Shown: positions 16,374 through 26,534 of the stretch, piece by piece
Position numbering within the stretch: the stretch's first letter is position 1
Layout: each line of letters opens with the position of its first letter
DNA from: an uncultured Bacteroidia bacterium
GTDB lineage: Bacteria; Bacteroidota; Bacteroidia; Bacteroidales; Prolixibacteraceae
Direction of reading: 5' to 3'
Assembly: GCA_903850335.1 (NCBI GenBank)
Contig: CAINLJ010000139.1
Location: 1 to 37,297 of the forward strand
DNA length: 37,297 nt
Notes under the pieces: model-generated
What the model saw: only the letters and a program-made list of their open reading frames with translations
What the model was told of the DNA's origin: nothing
Databases searched by the model: none
Position numbers and translations under genes: made by a program

Positions 16374-18965
16374 TTATTCGCTTTTGAACACCAGTTTGTC
16401 ATTTGCAACATCAATCTTCACAGGGTGTTCTGACAGAATTTTCCCTGCCAGGATTTCTTTCGATAAGTCGTTTAGCAGATATTTTTGCATCATCCGTTTC
16501 ACCGGACGGGCGCCAAACTGCGGATCAAATCCTGCCGTTGCGATCCAGTCAATAGCTTCTTCTGTAATGAAAGCCTCATAACCACTCTTTTTTAACCGGT
16601 CGGAAATCAGATGGAACTGTAATTTAACAATATCACGTATTTCATTGTGATTTAACGGAGTAAACATTATAACTTCATCAATGCGGTTCAGAAACTCGGG
16701 CCGGATACTTTGTTTAAGCAGTTCAAAAAGTTCACTTCGCAAATCCTCAATTACCTTTAACCGGTTTCCCTCGTTTAGGTGCGAGAAACGCTCCCTGATC
16801 ACATGTGATCCAATATTTGAGGTCATAATGATGATTGTATTTTTAAAATTCACCGTCCTGCCTTTGTTGTCGGTGAGCCTGCCATCGTCCAATACCTGAA
16901 GAAGAACGTTAAAAACATCCGGATGTGCCTTTTCAATCTCATCAAACAGGACAACTGAATAAGGTTTTCGTCTCACTGCCTCAGTAAGCTGTCCACCTTC
17001 ATCATAGCCAACGTATCCCGGAGGAGAGCCAATTAACCGTGTTACTGAGAACTTCTCCTGATACTCCGACATATCGATTCGGGTAAGCATATTTTCATCA
17101 TCAAACAGATATTCAGCCAGTGCTTTTGCGAGTTCGGTCTTTCCTACCCCGGTAGTACCGAGGAAAATGAAGGATCCAATGGGACGTTTATCATCCTGAA
17201 GTCCTGCCCTTGAACGTCTTACTGCATCTGAAACTGCTGCGATCGCCTCATCCTGACCAATCACTCGCAGGTGAAGCTCCTCTTCAAGATGAAGTAGCTT
17301 GTCGCGCTCACTTTGAAGCATCTTTTGTACAGGAATACCTGTCCATCGTGCGACAACAGCAGCGATATCCTCACTGTCGACTTCTTCTTTTATAAGTGAT
17401 TTACCCGCCTGAAGGTCGACAAGTTCTTGTTGCAAATTTAATATTTCAGCCTCTGCATCCTTGATCTTACCGTACCTTATTTCGGCTACACGTCCATATT
17501 CACCCTGACGTTCAGCCTGTTCAGCCTGAAGCTTAAGGTCTTCGATGACTTGTTTAAGATTTTGAATTCCTTCAATGACAGATTTCTCAGCCTGCCACGC
17601 CGCACGAAATTTGGTTTGTTCAGCCTTGAGGTTCGCAATCTCTTCTTCCAGTTTAGCGAGCTTTGACAGATCATTTTCCCTTTGTATTGCCGCACGTTCT
17701 ATCTCAAGTTGAGTGAGTTTACGGTTTATTTCATCAAGTTCCTCGGGAAGTGAATCCATCTCCATCCTCAGTTTTGCTGCTGCCTCGTCCATGAGATCGA
17801 TTGCTTTGTCAGGGAGGAAGCGTTCAGTAATATAACGTTGCGAAAGTTCAACTGCCGAGATAATCGCGCTATCTTTAATCCGAACTTTATGGTGACTTTC
17901 GTAGCGTTCCTTCAATCCCCGAAGGATCGAAATTGCATCCAGAGTCCCCGGTTCATCAACGAGAACCTGTTGAAACCTGCGTTCCAATGCCTTGTCCTTC
18001 TCAAAATATTTTTGATACTCTCCAAGTGTAGTGGCACCTACGGCCCTTAAGTCTCCGCGGGCAAGTGCAGGTTTAAGGATATTTGCCGCATCCATGGCAC
18101 CTTCGCCTTTGCCCGCCCCAACGAGCGTATGAATCTCATCAATAAATAGGATCACATTTCCTTCGGCCTGAATTACCTCATTGATAACAGCCTTCAGACG
18201 TTCTTCAAACTCACCCTTATACTTTGCCCCGGCAATCAATGCCCCCATATCGAGTGAAAAAACTTGCTTGTCTTTTAAATTTTCAGGCACATCGCCCCGT
18301 ACAATACGCTGGGCAAGCCCCTCAACAATAGCCGTTTTACCTGTACCCGGCTCACCTATCAGGATAGGATTGTTTTTCGTTCGCCTCGATAAAATCTGTA
18401 ACACCCGCCTGATTTCCTCATCACGACCGATTACCGGATCCAGTTTTCCTGATTTCGCCCGTTCGTTCAGGTTCACCGCATACCGGTTCAGTGAATTAAA
18501 CGTATCCTCAGCCGTCTGACTATTCACCTTCGAACCTTTCCTTAACACTTTAATTGCCTCATCAAGCTCTTTATGGGTAATTCCACTGTCTTTCATCAGG
18601 CGGCTCACCTGATCGTTGCCATCCAGAATCCCAAGCAGTAAATGCTCAACAGAAACATACTGATCACCCATTTTACGGGCAATAGCAGCAGCTTTTTGTA
18701 CAGCCGAATTTGCCGCCGATGAGAGATAGGTTTCTCCACCGGTTACTTTCGGATAGCTGATGATAATCTTATCCAATGCGGCACTCAGGACCGGCTGGTT
18801 AATACCTAATTTTTTTAGTAAAAAGCCAGTTACACTCTCAGCATTAACAAACAACCCTTTTAGAAGATGTCCGGTCTCGATAGCCTGCTGATAATTTCCC
18901 TCGGCTATTTTAACCGATTGATTAACCACCTCCTGTGCTTTAATTGTAAAATTGTCAAAGTTCAT
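16374..18965 (-). CDS. clpB: ATP-dependent chaperone ClpB (Hsp104 disaggregase)
   Basis: The 863-residue product has the complete ClpB plan: N-terminal Clp repeat domain (about 1-145), first AAA+ module with Walker A GEPGTGKT (204-211) and the pore segment [14 protein letters not shown], the long coiled-coil middle domain (about 400-530, rich in Leu/Glu/Gln) that distinguishes ClpB from ClpA/ClpC, and a second AAA+ module with Walker A GTTGVGKT (603-610) and the [16 protein letters not shown] pore loop. With DnaK/DnaJ/GrpE it rescues aggregated proteins after heat stress in the cytosol. E. coli ClpB is 857 residues. No CIRCE operator (TTAGCACTC-N9-GAGTGCTAA) is visible upstream. It is convergent with the Septu pair. 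Confidence 0.97.
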   Translation of the reverse strand: MNFDNFTIKAQEVVNQSVKIAEGNYQQAIETGHLLKGLFVNAESVTGFLLKKLGINQPVLSAALDKIIISYPKVTGGETYLSSAANSAVQKAAAIARKMGDQYVSVEHLLLGILDGNDQVSRLMKDSGITHKELDEAIKVLRKGSKVNSQTAEDTFNSLNRYAVNLNERAKSGKLDPVIGRDEEIRRVLQILSRRTKNNPILIGEPGTGKTAIVEGLAQRIVRGDVPENLKDKQVFSLDMGALIAGAKYKGEFEERLKAVINEVIQAEGNVILFIDEIHTLVGAGKGEGAMDAANILKPALARGDLRAVGATTLGEYQKYFEKDKALERRFQQVLVDEPGTLDAISILRGLKERYESHHKVRIKDSAIISAVELSQRYITERFLPDKAIDLMDEAAAKLRMEMDSLPEELDEINRKLTQLEIERAAIQRENDLSKLAKLEEEIANLKAEQTKFRAAWQAEKSVIEGIQNLKQVIEDLKLQAEQAERQGEYGRVAEIRYGKIKDAEAEILNLQQELVDLQAGKSLIKEEVDSEDIAAVVARWTGIPVQKMLQSERDKLLHLEEELHLRVIGQDEAIAAVSDAVRRSRAGLQDDKRPIGSFIFLGTTGVGKTELAKALAEYLFDDENMLTRIDMSEYQEKFSVTRLIGSPPGYVGYDEGGQLTEAVRRKPYSVVLFDEIEKAHPDVFNVLLQVLDDGRLTDNKGRTVNFKNTIIIMTSNIGSHVIRERFSHLNEGNRLKVIEDLRSELFELLKQSIRPEFLNRIDEVIMFTPLNHNEIRDIVKLQFHLISDRLKKSGYEAFITEEAIDWIATAGFDPQFGARPVKRMMQKYLLNDLSKEILAGKILSEHPVKIDVANDKLVFKSE

Positions 18966-19440
18966 ATATTCGATTTTTTAAGTTTCCAATTTTGATGATA
19001 TTGGTTTTTTTTATCTTAAAACCTATAATCTCAAAAAATGGATCAAAATACTTGCCACCGCTGATTATCAGACATTTTGTCTTGCTACAAGGTGGCGAAA
19101 CTGAAATATTGACATAATGATTCGTGCGAATTAAAAATATCAGCATTTGGACTGGTGAAATGGCAGGCGTTCACCTGAAAGATTAATTTTCGTATAACTG
19201 TGGTCAAATTTTATTAACCAAGGACAGTTACAAATTTCAAATCTGGCGGAATTTGGTTTTTAGGCGACGTCTTTTTGCTTTTTATTAATAAGTAATGTAT
19301 TCATAAATTTGTTATACTATGAATTCACATAAGGAAATATTGTCATTCACAATATTTGGGATAGCACGCAAAATCCGGAAAACCTGAGAATTTATTAGTA
19401 TTAATCAAATATCTCAAAATCGCAATATTGGTTTTAAGAA
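18966..19440. other. 475-bp intergenic region between mfd and clpB
   Basis: No gene is recognised; short frames here are AT-rich and lack family features. It presumably carries the clpB promoter and the 3' end of the mfd transcript. The only notable structure is the inverted repeat at 19335-19357. A weaker pair GGTGAA/TTCACC lies near 19155-19176. Confidence 0.5.
19335..19357. promoter_or_regulatory. Perfect 9-bp inverted repeat with 5-bp spacer
   Basis: AAATATTGT (19335-19343), cattc, ACAATATTT (19349-19357). It could be a repressor site or a weak hairpin downstream of mfd; there is no following T-run that would make it a clear terminator. Confidence 0.4.
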
Positions 19441-22400
19441 TTACTTAATCACCCTATCAGTGATTTGCAGTAACATCCCAACGGCCTCATTCAGGGAGTT
19501 TATTTGGTTAAAATTGATGCTAAGTTTTCCTTTCCCTTCCTTAACCCTGCATTTGGACGGATTTAACACAACCCATTGCATAAGTTTTTGAAAGTGTTCT
19601 GATTGATAGTAATTTGACGAAGGATCGGAAGGCAAATAGCAGATCATCCTTGATTCCTTTAAAATGATCCGTTCGATATTCAGAGAAATAGCAATCCAAC
19701 GCAATCTGACAACATCTATCAGCTCACGCGCTGGTTGAGGGATAGGCCCGAAACGGTCGACAAGTCCTTTTTCAAAAAGCTGAACCATCGTTTCATTTTC
19801 CATATTGTCAAGTTCCCTGTAGAGTAACATACGTTCTGAAATACTCGAAATATACGCGTCTGGAAAGAGGAGCTCAAGATCAGTATCTATATTACAATCA
19901 TTTACATATTTAACATCAAGAAAAGTCTCAGATGCTTCATTATCTGTATTTTCAAAAAGATCCTGAAACTCTCCGCTTTTCAGTTCCATCATCGCCTCAT
20001 TAAGGATACGGTGGTAGGCTTCGAAACCAATGTCAGCAATAAATCCGCTCTGTTCCCCTCCAAGGAGATTTCCTGCACCTCTGATATCCAGATCCTGCAT
20101 GGCGATACTGAATCCACTTCCTATTTCTGAAAACTCTTCTATTGCCTGCAAACGTCTCCTGGCGTCAGCAGACAAAGTATTTAATGGTGGGGCAAGTAAA
20201 TAACAAAAAGCCTTTTTGTTCGAGCGGCCAACACGACCGCGCAACTGGTGAAGCTCACTCAAACCAAAATTGTGGGCATTATTTATGATGATTGTATTTG
20301 CATTTGGGATATCCAGACCTGACTCTATGATTGTTGTGGCAACTAATACATCAAAATCTCCATTTACAAAATCAAACATCACCTTTTCGAGCTTATCGCC
20401 TTCCATCTGGCCATGCCCGACAACTGTGCGTACTCCGGGACACAACTTATTAACCAGATATTCAATTTCGAGAATATTCTGGACCCGGTTATTGATAAAA
20501 AACACCTGTCCACCCCGTTCCACCTCATAAATAATTGCATCTCTGACTACCTCGTCGTTAAATGTACTAACTTCCGTGTTTATTGGATACCTGTTGGGAG
20601 GTGGTGTATTTATAATCGAGAGGTCTCGTGCACCCATTAACGAAAACTGCAATGTACGTGGGATTGGAGTTGCAGTGAGTGTAAGTGTATCAATATTAGC
20701 CTTGAGCTGTTTTAACTTCTCTTTGATAGCAACCCCAAAATGCTGCTCCTCATCGACGATAAGCAAACCCAGGTCTTTAAATCTCACATCCTTACCTATC
20801 AATTTATGTGTTCCGATTATAATGTCTACCTTACCTTCAGCAAGGTCTTTAAGCACAGCCTTAACATCCCCTGAGTGCCTCAATCTGCTAATATATTGAA
20901 CATTACAAGGGAAATCCTTTAATCTTTCCGAAAATGTCTTGTAATGTTGTAAGGCGAGGATTGTTGTCGGTACTAAAACAGCAACCTGCTTACTATCTGC
21001 GACTGCCTTAAACGCTGCACGTATTGCAACCTCTGTCTTTCCAAAGCCAACATCTCCACAAACCAGCCGATCCATTGGCATTTGTTTCTCCATGTCCTCC
21101 TTGATTGAAAAGGTCGCTTTAAGCTGATCCGGTGTATCCTCATATATAAAACTTGCCTCGAGTTCCTCCTGAAGATAAGAATCGGCAGAAAAAGAAAATC
21201 CATTCTCCATCTTCCGTTTAGCATATAAGGCAATTAATTCCCGGGCAATATCTTTAACCTTATTTTTCGTCTTTGCTTTAAGATTCTGCCACGCTGCAGT
21301 TCCCAGCTTATTTATTGATGGCTCCTGCCCTTCCTTTCCTTTGTATTTGGCAATCCTGTGTAAAGAGTGTATACTCACCAAAAGTGAATCATTATCCCTG
21401 TATATCAGCCGCACAGCTTCCTGAACATTGCCATTGACCTCTGTTTTGACAAGACCTGCAAACTTACCTACTCCGTGATCGATGTGTACTACAAAGTCGC
21501 CGGGATGAAGCTTACTAAGTTCCTTTATCGTAATAGCCTGACGCGAGGATTTTTTTGACCGTAGTTTAAACCGGTGATACCTTTCAAAAATCTGATGATC
21601 CGTATAGCAGCAGATCTTCAGATCATGATCAATAAACCCTTCGTTTAAGGCAAAAAGAAGACTATCCAGTTTCTGAGGATCACCCTTGTCATCAAAAATT
21701 GCATGAAGTCTTTCAATTTGTTTTGGGCTCGAAGTGAGGAGAATATTCCGGTAACCTTTCTGTCGGTTCGATTTCAAATCCTTCCCAATAAGATCAAAAT
21801 TCTTATTAAATACAGGCTGTCTTGTTGTATTGAAATTTAGTTGAATTGCGGTCTTGGAGTTGTTTGTGTTTCCGAAACTGATACAAAGAAAGGGTTCAAT
21901 ACCACTTTTAAATTCATTTCCTGAGATTACAAGATCATCGGTTTCAGAATTACCCATACGACCTGATGCCTCATTATACAAACCCTTTATTTGTGCTGTT
22001 ACATATTCAAAACTTTGAGCGGCTATTACCGATTTTTTGTTCAGAAATTCAAATAATGAAACACGTTTTTCATTTTGCAACCCCTCCTGAATATTGGGAA
22101 TTATAGAAATCCGGTTGAGTGCCTCCTTCGAAATCTGGTCTTCAATATCGAAGGTTCGAATTGAGTCTACGAGATCTCCAAAAAAATCAACCCGGTATGG
22201 ATCTTCATTCGAAAACGAAAATATATCCACAATTGAGCCCCTGATCGAGTATTGACCTGGTTCATAGACAAATTCAACACGTTCAAAGCCATATTCGTGT
22301 AATACCTCATTGATGAAGGCGATTGAAAGTTTTTCTCCTGTCCTGATATGAAGAGTATGTCTCGACAGACCTTCGTCTGAGATTACCTTTTCCATGATAG

Positions 22401-22782
22401 CCTCAGGATAGGTAATTACGAGATATCCAGTCTCATTAATTGCGAGTTTATTAAGCACTTCGGTTCTAAAAATGATATTCTCACTTTCAATAACCTCATG
22501 GACAATATTCCGGCGATAAGATGAAGGAAAAAACAAAATAGTTTCACCGAGTCCAAGTGAATTAAGATCATCAAAAAAATAGGATGCTTCCTCCCTGTCA
22601 TTAAGTACCACCAAGGCATTAAAAGGATTTAACTCATAAGCCGCAGCAAAAATTACAGACGATGATGATCCGGATAATCCGGAAAGCGAGATTTTTCCCT
22701 GTCCTGCATCGGCAATCTTTCCTTTCAATCCGGTAACCGACGGATGGGTTGTATAATATGATAGTAGTTCCTTAAGTTCCAA
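19441..22782 (-). CDS. mfd: Transcription-repair coupling factor Mfd
   Basis: The 1113-residue product matches Mfd throughout: an N-terminal UvrB-like region (about 1-330), the RNA polymerase-interacting domain beginning LHPGDFVVHIDHGVGKFAGL, the RecG-like translocase with Walker A GDVGFGKT (576-583), the DEEQ box (677-680, VDEEQHFG) and TATPIPRTLQ, the QLRGRVGRS helicase motif, and a C-terminal TRCF domain. Mfd removes RNA polymerase stalled at DNA damage and recruits UvrA for repair of the transcribed strand. Length is close to E. coli Mfd (1148). A DUF1697 gene lies 94 bp upstream on the same strand. Confidence 0.97.
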   Translation of the reverse strand: MELKELLSYYTTHPSVTGLKGKIADAGQGKISLSGLSGSSSSVIFAAAYELNPFNALVVLNDREEASYFFDDLNSLGLGETILFFPSSYRRNIVHEVIESENIIFRTEVLNKLAINETGYLVITYPEAIMEKVISDEGLSRHTLHIRTGEKLSIAFINEVLHEYGFERVEFVYEPGQYSIRGSIVDIFSFSNEDPYRVDFFGDLVDSIRTFDIEDQISKEALNRISIIPNIQEGLQNEKRVSLFEFLNKKSVIAAQSFEYVTAQIKGLYNEASGRMGNSETDDLVISGNEFKSGIEPFLCISFGNTNNSKTAIQLNFNTTRQPVFNKNFDLIGKDLKSNRQKGYRNILLTSSPKQIERLHAIFDDKGDPQKLDSLLFALNEGFIDHDLKICCYTDHQIFERYHRFKLRSKKSSRQAITIKELSKLHPGDFVVHIDHGVGKFAGLVKTEVNGNVQEAVRLIYRDNDSLLVSIHSLHRIAKYKGKEGQEPSINKLGTAAWQNLKAKTKNKVKDIARELIALYAKRKMENGFSFSADSYLQEELEASFIYEDTPDQLKATFSIKEDMEKQMPMDRLVCGDVGFGKTEVAIRAAFKAVADSKQVAVLVPTTILALQHYKTFSERLKDFPCNVQYISRLRHSGDVKAVLKDLAEGKVDIIIGTHKLIGKDVRFKDLGLLIVDEEQHFGVAIKEKLKQLKANIDTLTLTATPIPRTLQFSLMGARDLSIINTPPPNRYPINTEVSTFNDEVVRDAIIYEVERGGQVFFINNRVQNILEIEYLVNKLCPGVRTVVGHGQMEGDKLEKVMFDFVNGDFDVLVATTIIESGLDIPNANTIIINNAHNFGLSELHQLRGRVGRSNKKAFCYLLAPPLNTLSADARRRLQAIEEFSEIGSGFSIAMQDLDIRGAGNLLGGEQSGFIADIGFEAYHRILNEAMMELKSGEFQDLFENTDNEASETFLDVKYVNDCNIDTDLELLFPDAYISSISERMLLYRELDNMENETMVQLFEKGLVDRFGPIPQPARELIDVVRLRWIAISLNIERIILKESRMICYLPSDPSSNYYQSEHFQKLMQWVVLNPSKCRVKEGKGKLSINFNQINSLNEAVGMLLQITDRVIK

Positions 22783-22876
22783 TATGGATGTTTTTCAGAC
22801 AACAGGGCAAAATTAAAAAAATATCGGGGTATTCAATCCGGAGATACAGAGGACCGCTTTGGATTTGCCTTTCTCC

Positions 22877-23437
22877 TCAACCTTCATCGGTATCAGTCAG
22901 TCCGGCAATTCGAAGTAATTCGTTTGATGTCCTGACATTTCGTGTTGTTGCAGTGACCTTGAGCTTATTCTCAAAATAGCTATTCGTTAATTTGGTGTTT
23001 CCATATCCGTCAGGACACATCAGATAAACAGCCCTCTCACTCAACACAAATTCGTCCGGCAGACAGGAAGTGTTTTTCAATGCTTCCACATTGGTCAACC
23101 CCGGAATACCTGATAAAAAGGTGATATGCAACTTCGAAATATCTACACCTGAGGTTTCAAGGAAAGGATTATTGGATAATACAGCTTGAAATTCGTTGTA
23201 ATGCAAAACCAGAACCGGTACCTTTAAGGCAAAACGGCTGACAATCCCACTGGTTATCACATCACTAACTAGCATGGCGTCAGGTTGACTGCTTTGAAAG
23301 ATAACATTGCCACTTTGAATATAAGTTGTGACCTTTCGAAAGCCTAAATCCGTATACATCTCCTTTAAAGCTTCCATTTTAATAATGTTTTTGCCACTAA
23401 CATTAATCCCGCGTAAAATAGAAATATAGGTCTTCAT
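22877..23437 (-). CDS. DUF1697 domain-containing protein
   Basis: The 186-residue product begins MKTYISILRGINVSGKN, followed by MEALKEMYTDLGFRKVTTYIQSGNVIFQS; this is the standard start of DUF1697 (PF08002), a small soluble family of unknown function found in many bacteria. The later KLHITFLSGIPG and the end TTRNVRTSNELLRIAG also fit. Length is normal for the family (about 170-190). No signal peptide. It precedes mfd by 94 bp on the same strand, which may be accidental. Confidence 0.88.
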   Translation of the reverse strand: MKTYISILRGINVSGKNIIKMEALKEMYTDLGFRKVTTYIQSGNVIFQSSQPDAMLVSDVITSGIVSRFALKVPVLVLHYNEFQAVLSNNPFLETSGVDISKLHITFLSGIPGLTNVEALKNTSCLPDEFVLSERAVYLMCPDGYGNTKLTNSYFENKLKVTATTRNVRTSNELLRIAGLTDTDEG

Positions 23438-23613
23438 TTCAGTATGCTTAATAGTAACATCTCATTCAACTGTTTAAAAATTAACACTTTTATGAACAAA
23501 AAAGTTTTAGAATCTGTTATATAACCAAAAGCACTTATTTTAGAGGTGTTTATATGTACTTCGGCCGACTATCAAATAAACAGATGTAATCCCTGATTTT
23601 AATTAAGAAAGAA

Positions 23614-25398
23614 ATGAAAACAAGAAAAACCGCTTTTGTCCTGTCGATTTTATGGTTCAGTATAATCCAGCTCAATGCACAAACCGTTGATATGGATCAA
23701 AAACTTTCAGGTTTAGACATTACAATTAACAAAATCCTGAAGGACTGGAATGTACCCGGATGTGGTGTCGGAATTGTTGCCAAAAACAGGCTCGTCTTCG
23801 CTAAGGGTTACGGTTACCGCGATTTGGACAAAAAATTACCTGTAACACCTAACACCTTGTTTCAAATTGCATCCAACACAAAACTTTTTACTGCTACGGC
23901 GATAGGATTCTTAGTTGAAGAGGGGAAATTAGATTGGGATAAACCTATTAAAAAATATGTACCTCAAATCCAATTTTACAACGATGAACTAAATTCGAAT
24001 GTAACTATCCGGGATATGCTGTCTCATCGAACTGGTATTTCAAGGCATGACAATATCTGGTACAAATCTGATTTTACCCGTCAGGAATTATTCGACCGGC
24101 TAAAATTCCTGGAGCCCAGCATTCCTCTGCGCCAGGGATTTTTGTATAATAACTTAATGTATTGTGCCGCCGGACAAATTGTTGAATACTTGTCTGGTCA
24201 AAAATGGGAAGCCTTTATAAAAAATAAGATTTTTAGTCCCTTGAGTATGTCCCATTCCATGTTCGTAGTAGCCGAAATGCAAAAGCAGCCTGACTTTATG
24301 AGCCCTTACTATGAAAAAAGGGATACTACTACATTATTACCTTATCCATTTTATACACAAATGGAGGGAGTTGGCCCTTGCGGATCAATTATTTCCAACA
24401 TTAACGATCTTTCGAACTGGCTAATTGCTCAAATGAATGATGGTAAATTTAAATATCAACAGGTCATTCCCTCGAACATCATTAAGGAGACATTGCAACC
24501 AGCCAGTATTTCGGCATCGGTCCCGGATAAGTACTATGAAAATTTAAATTCCATTTATGGAATGGGCAGATTAACATCAAGTTATAAAGGTCATTACCGA
24601 ACTATGCATGGTGGTGCTATTGGTGGGATATATTCAAACTTGTCATTCATGCCAGCCGATAGTCTGGGTATAATTGTATTTATAAACGGTGCTCATGCCT
24701 ATCAACTTCCCGGTATCATTGCAAATACAATTTATGATCTTCTTTTAAATACAGACAAGACACCATGGAGTGAAAGAGCATTAAAAGACTATTTAAAAGA
24801 TAAAGCCACTGATAGAGAGGCTCGAAGTAAGCCTGATATAGACAGAGTGCCTAATACAAAGCCTTCACATCCCCTTTCTGATTATACAGGCAAATATGAA
24901 GACCCGGCATACGGACAGATGGAAATAAAGGAAAAAGATGGTGTCCTTAGCTTTTTATTTAATAATACAATGATGCCATTGCAACATTATCATTACGATA
25001 GGTTTGTTTCGGCAGATGACGAGATTAATGGCAAATGGTCACTTATGTTCAATTCCGATGCCCAGGGAGCTGTTCAGCAAATTAAAGTAAGTCTTGATGA
25101 AAAAGAAGTTGTCTTTACTAAAAAAGCCGATGCGAGGCTCACAGACCCGGAATTCATAAAAAATCTGACAGGGCAGTATGAGCTTAACGGAAATATTCTA
25201 AACATTGTAATCAGCAATAATGAATTAATTGTAAATTCTGCTCCGCCCCAACATCTTGAGCCTTATAAAGGAACTACCTATAGAATTCGTGAATTTTCAG
25301 ATCAAACAATCGGGTTCATCATTGACGAAAAGGGAATTGCAACCGGTTGTAAATTCACTTATGATGGAAAGACTGTAATTTTTACAAAAAAGAAATAA
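23614..25398 (+). CDS. Exported serine hydrolase, class C beta-lactamase/penicillin-binding-like, with C-terminal lipocalin-like domain
   Basis: The 594-residue product has a signal peptide (about 1-22, ending LNAQ). The beta-lactamase (PF00144) domain, about 30-375, carries all three motifs: Ser87-x-x-Lys90 (SNTK), Tyr178-Asn-Asn180 (YNN) and His332-Gly-Gly (HGG, equal to the KTG box in esterase-like members). The following 150-200 residues are beta-rich (YTGKYEDPAYGQMEIKE and LTGQYELNGN), as in the DUF3471 type tail. Such proteins act as D-amino acid peptidases, esterases or peptidoglycan hydrolases in the periplasm; true beta-lactam resistance is uncommon for this subfamily. The DUF4256 gene follows after 12 bp, so the two are probably cotranscribed. 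Confidence 0.9.
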   Translation: MKTRKTAFVLSILWFSIIQLNAQTVDMDQKLSGLDITINKILKDWNVPGCGVGIVAKNRLVFAKGYGYRDLDKKLPVTPNTLFQIASNTKLFTATAIGFLVEEGKLDWDKPIKKYVPQIQFYNDELNSNVTIRDMLSHRTGISRHDNIWYKSDFTRQELFDRLKFLEPSIPLRQGFLYNNLMYCAAGQIVEYLSGQKWEAFIKNKIFSPLSMSHSMFVVAEMQKQPDFMSPYYEKRDTTTLLPYPFYTQMEGVGPCGSIISNINDLSNWLIAQMNDGKFKYQQVIPSNIIKETLQPASISASVPDKYYENLNSIYGMGRLTSSYKGHYRTMHGGAIGGIYSNLSFMPADSLGIIVFINGAHAYQLPGIIANTIYDLLLNTDKTPWSERALKDYLKDKATDREARSKPDIDRVPNTKPSHPLSDYTGKYEDPAYGQMEIKEKDGVLSFLFNNTMMPLQHYHYDRFVSADDEINGKWSLMFNSDAQGAVQQIKVSLDEKEVVFTKKADARLTDPEFIKNLTGQYELNGNILNIVISNNELIVNSAPPQHLEPYKGTTYRIREFSDQTIGFIIDEKGIATGCKFTYDGKTVIFTKKK

Positions 25399-25410
25399 CC
25401 AGTTAGAGAA

Positions 25411-25974
25411 ATGGAAAATAATAAGGAATTAACATCCGGTCAGGCAAAGGAGTTAATCAGTACCTTAAAAGTACGTTTTGAGAAAAACATGAAACGTCAT
25501 CAGGGCCTTGAATGGGACAAGATTCAAGCTAGACTTGAAGTGAACATGTCCGGACTTTGGTCGCTCTATGAGATGGAAAAGACTGGTGGTGAACCGGATG
25601 TGGTTGGTCTCGATTCAAGTTCCGGCGTATACATTTTTTGTGATTGCTCGGCAGAAACTCCTAAGGGCCGCAGAAGCCTTTGTTACGATCGTGAAGGGCT
25701 TGAATCCAGAAAAGAGTTCAGACCGGAAAGTAGTGCTTTAGACATGGCAGCTTCCATAGGCATTGAACTTCTAAATGAGGAACAATACCGGGATTTGCAG
25801 AAACTTGGAAAATTTGACACCAAAACGTCAAGCTGGCTTAAAACACCTGATGATATTAGAAAACATGGTGGTGCCATCTTCGCTGATTACCGTTACGAAC
25901 ATGTATTTGTGTATCACAATGGTGCCTCCTCCTATTATGCTGTGCGAGGATTTCGGGGATGGTTAAGTATTTAA
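25411..25974 (+). CDS. DUF4256 domain-containing protein
   Basis: The 187-residue protein matches DUF4256 (PF14066): LISTLKVRFEKNMKRHQGLEW near the start, MEKTGGEPDVVGLD, FCDCSAETPKGRRSLCYDREGL, and the end GGAIFADYRYEHVFVYHNGA...YYAVRGFRGWL. The function of the family is unknown. It has no signal peptide or membrane segment, so it is probably cytosolic. It begins 12 bp after the serine hydrolase stop. Confidence 0.85.
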   Translation: MENNKELTSGQAKELISTLKVRFEKNMKRHQGLEWDKIQARLEVNMSGLWSLYEMEKTGGEPDVVGLDSSSGVYIFCDCSAETPKGRRSLCYDREGLESRKEFRPESSALDMAASIGIELLNEEQYRDLQKLGKFDTKTSSWLKTPDDIRKHGGAIFADYRYEHVFVYHNGASSYYAVRGFRGWLSI

Positions 25975-26030
25975 TTATAAAAGTATTGTGTAATCTGATT
26001 AACATGTATATCACTAATTAAAGATAAATC

Positions 26031-26534
26031 ATGGCAACTGTACTAAAAATTGAAAACAGGGAATTCAGTGAGAATCCAGGTCGAATAGACGATTTCAGGC
26101 TATATTCAGATATTTCAAGGTTAAAAAGTGGTATAGACTCAAAAAATCTGAATTTTGATGTGAGATTACTAAATCCAGGTCAATTTTCTTCGCCCTATCA
26201 TTTTCATAGAAATGCAGAGGAACTATTTATGGTCATTTCCGGTTCAATGACACTGCGGACACCCAAAGGGCTGGAGATACTTTCAACAGGTGATCTGGTG
26301 TTTTTTGAATTGGGTGAAACCGGGGCTCATCAGGTTTATAATCATACTAATGAACCATGTACTTATCTTGATATACGCACATTTTACGGAGCAGATATTT
26401 GCGAATACCCTGATTCAGGAAAAACACTTGTTATTCCCTCGATGCAAGTGTTTGAAAAAGAGTCTAAAGTAAGCTATTTCAAGGGAGAAGAAAATATTTT
26501 ACAAAAATGGAACGAGATAACCAAACAATTATAA
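26031..26534 (+). CDS. Cupin domain-containing protein
   Basis: The 167-residue protein has one cupin beta-barrel. Motif 1 is FSSPYHFHRNAEELFMVISGSM (two His and a Glu as metal ligands), and motif 2 runs through STGDLVFFELGETGAHQVYNHT with the His of GAHQV as the last ligand. Single-domain cupins include sugar isomerases, dioxygenases and small binding proteins, so no reaction can be named. The last codons overlap by 6 bp with the end of the TonB-dependent receptor gene on the other strand. It follows DUF4256 after 56 bp. Confidence 0.85.
   Translation: MATVLKIENREFSENPGRIDDFRLYSDISRLKSGIDSKNLNFDVRLLNPGQFSSPYHFHRNAEELFMVISGSMTLRTPKGLEILSTGDLVFFELGETGAHQVYNHTNEPCTYLDIRTFYGADICEYPDSGKTLVIPSMQVFEKESKVSYFKGEENILQKWNEITKQL

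Noticed and set aside
18966-19440. CIRCE heat-shock operator for clpB
   Set aside because: No TTAGCACTC-N9-GAGTGCTAA sequence or close variant was found in the gap.
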